From contig JAIVGT010000207.1 of the NCBI GenBank assembly GCA_020201485.1, forward strand, positions 1 to 10,989: 10,989 nucleotides of DNA. The letters run 5' to 3'. Positions 6,220 through 10,989 of the stretch are shown here, in pieces. The DNA comes from Halobacteriales archaeon (GTDB lineage: Archaea; Thermoplasmatota; SW-10-69-26; JACQPN01; JAIVGT01). The notes under the pieces were generated by a model that saw only the letters and a list, made by a program, of their open reading frames with translations, made no database searches and was not told where the DNA came from. Position 1 is the stretch's first letter, and each line of letters starts with the position of its first letter. Position numbers and translations under genes: made by a program.

Positions 6220-6423
6220 CCGGGGCCGGTGACAACGGAGCGGATCCTCGAGGCTTCGTGACAGCCTCGTCGCCCCTGGGAAGCGTGCCATCCGCCGAGG
6301 CGGGCCGCGCTGTTACCCCTCGCGGTGACAGAGCGTTGCTCATGGCCAGGTGACAGCGTGTCCCGGATGTCGGGAACGCGTGCTGTCACCCCGGTGACAA
6401 CACCGCCCGCGGAGGCAGCATCC
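6220..6423. promoter_or_regulatory. Intergenic region with a cluster of GTGACA sites
   Basis: No convincing gene is seen here. Five direct GTGACA copies occur at 6229-6234, 6258-6263, 6325-6330, 6350-6355 and 6394-6399, four of them as GGTGACA. One inverted copy TGTCAC is at 6384-6389 and a near copy TGTTAC at 6311-6316. By chance about 0.1 copy would be expected in this length over both strands. The start-to-start intervals (29, 67, 25, 44 bp) are irregular, so it is not a tandem array. It lies directly upstream of the secreted-protein cluster at 6424, as a multi-site operator would. Confidence 0.55.
6384..6399. promoter_or_regulatory. Perfect dyad TGTCACC-CC-GGTGACA
   Basis: Two 7-bp arms flank a 2-bp centre, ending 24 bp before ATG 6424. 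It overlaps the place where the core promoter or RNA start of the downstream gene should lie, so binding here could block or recruit transcription machinery. A second, looser pair (TGTTACC 6311-6317 with GGTGACA 6324-6330) has a 6-bp spacer. Confidence 0.5.
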
Positions 6424-7143
6424 ATGAACCTGAAGGTCGCGCTCATCCTCGCCGCGCTCGCCGCCACACCCCTGGCCGCCGCGGCGGACAGCAACCCGCA
6501 CGCCCAGAACGTCGTCGCCGGGCACACGGTGTTCGCCGAGCTGACGCCGGACGGCAGCAGCTTCGCCGCCATCGCGGGCAGCGTGCAGTGCCAAGTGCTG
6601 TGGTTCAACGACCAGGTCCTGTTCCGCGTCCCGGCCGGCACGACCGGCATGTGCGGCGACGCGCGCTTCGTGTACGCGTATCCGGCAGGAGCCCCCGACC
6701 CGCGCGGCAACCCGACGCTCGCCCCGACCGGGCGCGCGTGGGACTTCACCGACCCGAACGGGGCCGGCTGGCACGTCGCGGAATACCAGTACCGCCAGCT
6801 CGACATCACCCTGCACCAGGACCTCGGCCTCCCGGACTACATCGGCAGCGACCTGCGCGCGGACCAGACGAACCACACGGCCTGGGTCGTGGAAGCGGGG
6901 CAGCCCATCCGCGACCCGACCATCCTGCGCGACTACAACTTCGTTGTGCTCGTGGACACGGCGAAGCTCGTCGTCGCAGAGGACAACACCGTCCTGCCCG
7001 ACCCGCAGGCCGCGGTCCCGCTGAACGCGACGAGCGCGGCGGGCGTGCCTGCCCAGCCGCGGGCGCCGGACGGCGTCGCGCCGGCAGGGTCAGGCAGCTA
7101 CGTGACGCTGAGCCTGGGCGACGCCCCCGCGGGGTGGAGCTGA
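6424..7143 (+). CDS. Secreted hypothetical protein with signal peptide
   Basis: A 239-residue protein whose N-terminus MNLKVALILAALAATPLAAA is a clear Sec signal peptide ending in an Ala-rich cleavage region before ADSNPH. ATG 6424 is preceded by GGAGG (6411-6415) at 8-nt spacing. The mature part has no membrane helix. It contains exactly two cysteines (in SVQCQVL and GMCGDA), which probably form a disulfide, and two sequons (NHT, NAT). Its residues are mostly mixed polar/beta-like, with an extended Pro/Ala/Gly C-terminus. I do not recognise the fold. The product is probably released or loosely attached outside the cell. It is the first gene after the GTGACA site cluster, and its stop overlaps the start of the next ORF (TGATG), so the two are probably translated together. 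Confidence 0.75.
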   Translation: MNLKVALILAALAATPLAAAADSNPHAQNVVAGHTVFAELTPDGSSFAAIAGSVQCQVLWFNDQVLFRVPAGTTGMCGDARFVYAYPAGAPDPRGNPTLAPTGRAWDFTDPNGAGWHVAEYQYRQLDITLHQDLGLPDYIGSDLRADQTNHTAWVVEAGQPIRDPTILRDYNFVVLVDTAKLVVAEDNTVLPDPQAAVPLNATSAAGVPAQPRAPDGVAPAGSGSYVTLSLGDAPAGWS

Positions 7144-7298
7144 TGTACGACTCCCCGCAAGCGATGGCGGAGAGCCTGCTCGCGATGAGCCCGGAACGGA
7201 TGGAGCGGGCCTTGGTGCGGATGGCCCCGGCGCTGCCCGCGGAGACGGTGGCGCGGCTGCACCTGCTGCAGCTGCGACGCGTGGTCCAATCTGCTTAA
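7143..7298 (+). CDS. Small 51-residue protein, translationally coupled
   Basis: ATG 7143 shares its A with the TGA stop of the preceding gene (TGATG), a classical coupling arrangement. The product begins MYDSPQAMAESLLAMSPERM and continues with amphipathic helices ending LLQLRRVVQSA. It lacks a signal peptide, cysteines and membrane segments, and its second half is basic. It looks like a short helix-turn-helix bundle or a protein-interaction peptide, but no family is recognised. Third codon positions are G/C-rich, supporting coding. The TAA stop is embedded in CTTAAGG, 25 bp before the lipoprotein gene. Confidence 0.55.
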   Translation: MYDSPQAMAESLLAMSPERMERALVRMAPALPAETVARLHLLQLRRVVQSA

Positions 7299-7300
7299 GG
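7294..7300 (+). promoter_or_regulatory. Possible TATA-like element CTTAAGG before the lipoprotein gene
   Basis: Its centre is 27 bp before ATG 7324, the spacing of a leaderless archaeal transcript, and it overlaps the TAA of the 51-residue ORF. Weak evidence. Confidence 0.22.
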
Positions 7301-7323
7301 TCCGGGCCAAGTTGCTCGGACGC

Positions 7324-7956
7324 ATGCGGCGTTTGCTGCTGGGCGTGGCGCTGCTCGGCCTCGCCGGGTGCTCCTCCGTGCCCGTTTCGCCGGTGGTGGC
7401 CGAGGCGTTCACGACGTCAGGCTCGGATTGGGTCCTGCAACGGGACGACGGATGCGGATTCTGTCCGGGCACCGAAGGTTTCGGCGACGGGACCGCGCAG
7501 AACCACGCCCTGTTCGTCTTTGCGAACGGCCGCACGGTGCTGGTGGCATTCAACGGAGGCCACGATGTGGATGCCTCCGGAGACCGCCCTACGCATCGGG
7601 CTCCGAACATCACGTATGATGGGGCGGAGCTGCATGCGTTGCTCCTCGATGCCCCCCGCGGCCAACGCGGCGAGCAGTGGGTCGTCAACGTCCACACGGC
7701 ACACCTCGACCCGCCGACCCGCGTTCGCGAGCTCCTGCAGCTGTGGTCGGCGAACGCGACGGACGATGCGTGCACGGATGAGAGCCACAACCTCTTGCGC
7801 CGGACGGAACGTGGAATCGAGCGGCAAGACTTCAGCTGCGGCCCCGCCGGGGGCGCCATGGCTGAGCTCGACCTGGATCTTCACCAGATCGCCGCTGCGG
7901 TCTACCATGGCGGGGCGGGGTCCGGCATCATGGGCCGTATCGACGGCTTGGACTGA
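7324..7956 (+). CDS. Putative lipoprotein of unknown function
   Basis: A 210-residue protein starting MRRLLLGVALLGLAGCSSVP. It has a short signal peptide with lipobox LAGC (Cys16), so it is predicted to be lipid-anchored on the outer face of the membrane. The mature domain contains CGFC and two later cysteines (DDACTDE, FSCGPAGG), which could pair as disulfides. A His/Asp-rich stretch (NGGHDVDASGDRPTHRAP) lies mid-protein. CGFC resembles a redox CxxC, but no thioredoxin fold is apparent. I do not recognise the family. ATG 7324 is chosen over TTG 7312 because it places the charged n-region normally. By eye its third codon positions are less uniformly G/C than in the flanking genes (for example GAT, ACG and TTT codons), which hints at more recent acquisition. 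It is convergent with the HisRS gene, with a 21-bp gap. Confidence 0.7.
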   Translation: MRRLLLGVALLGLAGCSSVPVSPVVAEAFTTSGSDWVLQRDDGCGFCPGTEGFGDGTAQNHALFVFANGRTVLVAFNGGHDVDASGDRPTHRAPNITYDGAELHALLLDAPRGQRGEQWVVNVHTAHLDPPTRVRELLQLWSANATDDACTDESHNLLRRTERGIERQDFSCGPAGGAMAELDLDLHQIAAAVYHGGAGSGIMGRIDGLD

Positions 7957-7977
7957 GGCAGGGCGATTCGGCGGGAA

Positions 7978-9288
7978 TCACCCGCTCAGGGCCGTGGCCA
8001 GCTCCCCGAGCGGCACCTCGCGCTGCTCCCCGCTCTGCATGTCCTTGACCGTGGCCACGCCCCGCTCCAGCTCCTTGCTCCCGAGGAGCACGACGCGCCG
8101 CGCGCCGACGCTGTTCGCGTAGTCGAGGCACTTGCTCGGCCCGCGCCGCATCAGGTCCACGTCGATGCGCAGCCCAGCCTCGCGCAGTTCCCGCGCGAGC
8201 GCGAAGGCGCGCACGCGGGCCGGCTCGCCGATGGGCGCGATGAACGCCTGCAGGTGCGGCGCGACGGGTGCGGCGAGGCCGGCGCGTTCCAACGCCAGGC
8301 ACACGCGGTCGAAGCCGATGGCGAAGCCCACCGTGCCCACGGGCTCGCCGCCGAACACCTCGGCCAGGCTGTACACGCCCCCGCCGCACACCTGGCTCTC
8401 CGCGCCCAGGTCCGGGCTGTGGAACTCCCACACCACCCCGGTGTACTAGTCCAGGCCGCGCACCACCCCCAGGTCGAGCTGCGCGCCCTTCACGCCGAGC
8501 GCTTCGAGGAAGGTGTGCGTCTGGCGCAATTGCTCCAGGGATTGGCGGGTCGCCGGCTCCTGGAATACGGTCAGGGCCTCGTCGAGGACCTCCGGCCCGC
8601 CTTGCAACCCGGCGACGTGGGCGAAGCTGCTCGCTTGGGCCGCGGGCACGCCGTGGCCGTGCAGCCAGGACTCGGTGGGCTCGCGCTTGTCCACCTTCCG
8701 GTGGAGCTCGGCCTTCTGCGCTTCGGTGATGGGCAGGGCGGCGATGAGGTTCTTGAGCACGCCGATGTGCCCGACGCGCAGCTCCAGGCCCTGCAAGCCG
8801 GTGCCGGTCAGGCACTGCCAGGCGAGGGCGATGCTCTCCGCCGCGGATTCCGGCGTCTCCGGGCCGATCAATTCCGTCCCGAATTGCCAGAACTCCCGGT
8901 ACCGGCCGCTCTGCGGCTCCTCGTAGCGGAAGCAGTTCCCGAGGTAGAACAACTTCAGCGGCTTGGGCTGCGTGCTCAGCTCGTTCACGTAGAAGCGCAG
9001 CACGGGCGCGGTGAGCTCCGGGCGCAAGGTGAGGGCGCGCCCGGCCTTGTCCCGGAACTCGTAGAGCTGCTTCTTCACGCCCTCGCCGCTCTTCGCCGTG
9101 AACAGCTCCAGGTGCTCGAAGGTGGGGGTCATGACCTCGCGGTAGCCGAAGCGCTCCGCCAAGCCACGGAAACCTTCCTCCACGGCCCGCCGGCGCTCCA
9201 TCTCGGAGGGCTGGAAGTCCCGCGTGCCCTTGGGGCGGGGGACGGCGTCGCCGCGTGCCACGGCGCCCGCGAGCGCAGCCCTGCGCAA
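7978..9288 (-). CDS. hisS: Histidyl-tRNA synthetase, interrupted by an in-frame TAG
   Basis: HisRS charges tRNA-His in the cytoplasm. Reading through one TAG gives about 436 residues, a normal length. Seen in order are PRPKGTRDF (17-25), TLRPELTAP (87-95), class II motif 2 FRYEEPQSGRYREF (120-133), the histidine-binding motif VRGLD-TAG-YTGVVWE, GGGVYSLAEVFGGEPVGTVG, motif 3 GFAIGFDRV, and a C-terminal anticodon-binding domain (from AFIAPIGE to GELATALSG). The TAG (8446-8448) replaces the first Tyr of the nearly universal LDYYTG. Without readthrough the protein would be 280 residues plus an untranslated 152-codon remainder, certainly inactive. The frame opens at TTG 9288, and GTG 9261 is an equally good start just before the conserved N-terminus. 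The AT island at 9316-9330 would give an almost leaderless transcript. Confidence 0.88.
8446..8448 (-). other. In-frame amber codon in the HisRS LDYYTG motif
   Basis: The minus strand reads GAC TAG TAC ACC at 8451-8440, where GAC TAC TAC ACC (Asp-Tyr-Tyr-Thr) is expected. A single C-to-G change explains it. The reading frame is intact and conserved on both sides. Confidence 0.95.
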
Positions 9289-9315
9289 AAGGCTTCCGGG
9301 GCTCGCGGCTCCAAT

Positions 9316-9330
9316 CCATAATATTTATCC
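9316..9330. promoter_or_regulatory. Divergent AT-rich promoter island
   Basis: CCATAATATTTATCC stands out in roughly 70% GC surroundings. On the plus strand ATTTAT is about 41 bp before ATG 9366. On the minus strand ATAAATATTAT is about 33 bp before TTG 9288. Both positions suit archaeal TATA boxes, so one island probably serves both genes. Confidence 0.6.
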
Positions 9331-9365
9331 ACGAACCCACACGTCACCGCCCCAGGTCGCCCGCC

Positions 9366-10989
9366 ATGCGCAGCCTGGCCTTCCTCCTCGTCACGCTCCT
9401 CGCCCTCGCGGCCCTGCCCAGCCTGCCTGGCGCGGAGGCGCAGGGCGCGAGCCCGCTCAACCCGGGCGCGACGGTGCTCTACCTGAGCAGCACGCAGGCC
9501 GTCCTGCCCGGCGCCGGCAACGTCGAGACCCTCATCACCGCCCCCCCGGCCGCGGACGGGACCGAGGCCACGCGCCCCATCGACCAGGGGGCGGGCTGGT
9601 ACGCCCTCCCACCCGCGACGCAGGAGATGGCGCTCGGCGACAACGTCACGGGCACCATCGCCGTGGACGTGGGTCCCCTGGGCAACTGCGGCGCGCTCCC
9701 CCTGCCCATCTGCCCGGCGCTGCCCGGCGCACAGGTCAACGCCTCCATCACCCTGGAGCTGCAGAAGGTCTCGGCGAACGGCACGGCGACGACCGTGGCC
9801 AACCAGAGCCAGAACGTGCAGATCAGCGTCAACCCCATCCTCCCGCCGACGAACCTGACGTGGGTGCTGAGCCCGAGCAACGTCACGCTCGCCGTGGGCG
9901 ACACGCTCGCCATCAACATGAGCGCCAGCGTCCTGCCCCCCATCGCCCCCATCGTGGTCGTGTACAACAGCACGGCGCACCCCAGCTCCATCAACGTCAC
10001 GCTCAACAGCATCGTGCGCGGCGGCCTCATCCTCACGAGCAGCAGCCTGAGCAAGGACGTGGCTCCCGGCGGCTCGGCGGTGTACGTGGTCAACGTGCGC
10101 AACACCGCGCCGGCGAACACGGATGTCGTCGGCCTGAGCGCGAGCGGGCAGCCCGCGGACTGGACGGTGCGCCTCAGCTCCTCGAGCGTGAGCGTGCCGG
10201 CGAACAGCGTGAGCAGCGTCACGGTCACGGTCAGCGCGCCGAGCGGCGCGGGCGATGCCCAGCAGCACGTGGCCACGATCAGCGCCCGGGGCACGAGCGG
10301 CGCGACAGCCTCCCTCGGCCTGACGACCACGGCGCGCGCGGGTGGCGCGCCCGGCGGGACGGCCGACGCCGACCGCGACGGCTTCACCGACGTGGACGAG
10401 AAGCGCTACGGCAGCAGCCCCACCGACCCGGGGAGCACGCCGGACAGCACGGACAGCGACGGCGACGGCGCGAGCAACAAGGCGGAGATCGACGCCGCGT
10501 GCGACCCGTTCAATGCGCAGGATGCGCCGCTGGCGGGCGGGGGCTGCGGCCCGGCCGGCAGCGGCGGCAACGGCAACCTCAACCAGGCGAACACCAGCCC
10601 GCTCGCCTTCCTCAGCGACCCCATCGCCAGCGGCCTGGGCGTGGACAGCGCGACGGCGGACGTCATCGCGGCCGGCCTCATCCTGCTGTTCCTGCTCATC
10701 CTGCTCCTCCTCCTCTTCCTGCTCCTGGGCGGGTATCCGGTCAAGGTCACGCTCGCCGAGGCGCGGGCGGTGACGGAGCCGGGCCGGGCCGCGGACTACA
10801 GCGTGGTCGTGCACAACCGCCTGCGCGCACCGCAGACCGTGGACCTGGAGGTGGCGCAGCTGCCCAACGACTGGGACGTGCGCTTCGCCCAGCCCCGCCT
10901 GCAGCTCGAGGGCAAGGCGAGCGAGAGCGTGGGCCTGCTCGTGCGCCCGCCGGACAACTGGCCCGCCCCGAGCAAGCGCGAGTTCACGG
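9366..10989 (+). CDS. Membrane-anchored glycosylated surface protein (3' end beyond window)
   Basis: The visible 541 residues begin with a signal peptide (MRSLAFLLVTLLALAALPSL, cleavage near GAEAQ). Ten N-glycosylation sequons lie between residues 93 and 411. Residues about 225-308 form an Ig-like domain of the NEW3/CARDB type (VAPGGSAVYVVNVRNT, then QPADWTVRLSSSSVSVPANS). A calcium-binding segment of thrombospondin type 3 style follows at 333-375 (DADRDGFTDVDE, DSDGDGASNKAE). A Gly/Asn-rich linker leads to a 24-residue membrane helix (about 433-456). After it comes a second NEW3-like domain (458 to the edge; EPGRAADYSVVVHNRLRAPQ, LPNDWDVRF). ATG 9366 is the first start after the AT-rich promoter. 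It is probably a cell-envelope or adhesion protein. The gene continues past the window. Confidence 0.75.
   Translation, partial: MRSLAFLLVTLLALAALPSLPGAEAQGASPLNPGATVLYLSSTQAVLPGAGNVETLITAPPAADGTEATRPIDQGAGWYALPPATQEMALGDNVTGTIAVDVGPLGNCGALPLPICPALPGAQVNASITLELQKVSANGTATTVANQSQNVQISVNPILPPTNLTWVLSPSNVTLAVGDTLAINMSASVLPPIAPIVVVYNSTAHPSSINVTLNSIVRGGLILTSSSLSKDVAPGGSAVYVVNVRNTAPANTDVVGLSASGQPADWTVRLSSSSVSVPANSVSSVTVTVSAPSGAGDAQQHVATISARGTSGATASLGLTTTARAGGAPGGTADADRDGFTDVDEKRYGSSPTDPGSTPDSTDSDGDGASNKAEIDAACDPFNAQDAPLAGGGCGPAGSGGNGNLNQANTSPLAFLSDPIASGLGVDSATADVIAAGLILLFLLILLLLLFLLLGGYPVKVTLAEARAVTEPGRAADYSVVVHNRLRAPQTVDLEVAQLPNDWDVRFAQPRLQLEGKASESVGLLVRPPDNWPAPSKREFT

Noticed and set aside
6228..6399. 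GTGACA copies as a CRISPR or tandem repeat array
   Set aside because: Units are only 6-7 bp, intervals are irregular and one copy is inverted, so operator sites fit better.
8446..8448. Pyrrolysine insertion in HisRS as the default explanation
   Set aside because: No Pyl gene or Pyl-dependent enzyme is in the window, another gene uses TAG as its stop, and a Tyr is expected here. Kept only as one option to test.
8254..9321. Long + strand ORF opposite hisS
   Set aside because: Antisense shadow; HisRS motifs lie on the minus strand.
9129..10814. 561-codon minus ORF opposite the surface protein
   Set aside because: Low-complexity Arg/Ala/Val/Asp composition; the plus strand encodes a signal peptide, sequons, calcium-binding repeats and a membrane helix.

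Overview
The window is very GC-rich DNA, and several independent signs point to an archaeon. The tRNA-Trp gene on the minus strand carries archaeal bulge-helix-bulge introns, one of which holds a box C/D guide RNA of the kind known from euryarchaeal tRNA-Trp. Short AT-rich elements resembling archaeal TATA boxes lie 25-45 bases upstream of several starts. Both Shine-Dalgarno-led and nearly leaderless starts occur, and surface proteins carry many N-glycosylation sequons. The proteins are not strongly acidic, so a haloarchaeon is unlikely. A high-GC uncultivated Thermoplasmatota-like euryarchaeon is my best guess, as an inference only.

Layout. 1-1729 (-) is the N-terminal 576 residues of an OPT-family permease that runs off the left edge. 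It is divergent from a small + strand PqqD-like/zinc-ribbon protein (1762-2154), with a perfect 8-bp inverted repeat at the start of the latter. A 78-residue unknown protein (2208-2444) follows and ends exactly against the stop of a convergent ribbon-helix-helix regulator (2445-2642, -). Next is the tRNA-Trp gene (2784-3021, -), with an 87-nt intron at 37/38 and a 75-nt intron in the T-loop at 59/60. Then 3103-5910 (-) encodes a 935-residue fused FAD/Fe-S oxidoreductase.

5911-6423 has no secure gene. It contains a possible frameshifted small ORF and a striking cluster of GTGACA sites just ahead of a + strand cluster: a secreted protein (6424-7143), an overlapping 51-residue ORF (7143-7298) and a lipoprotein (7324-7956). 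Convergent to these is histidyl-tRNA synthetase (7978-9288, -), interrupted by an in-frame TAG inside its most conserved motif. A divergent AT-rich promoter island separates it from a large membrane-anchored, glycosylated surface protein (9366 to the right edge, +).

The RNA gene is the best-supported novelty. Intron 1 folds as a box C/D RNA whose two guides target positions 34 and 39 of the same tRNA, and intron 2 sits at a position I regard as rare outside Thermoproteales. No CRISPR array, insertion sequence or phage gene is visible.
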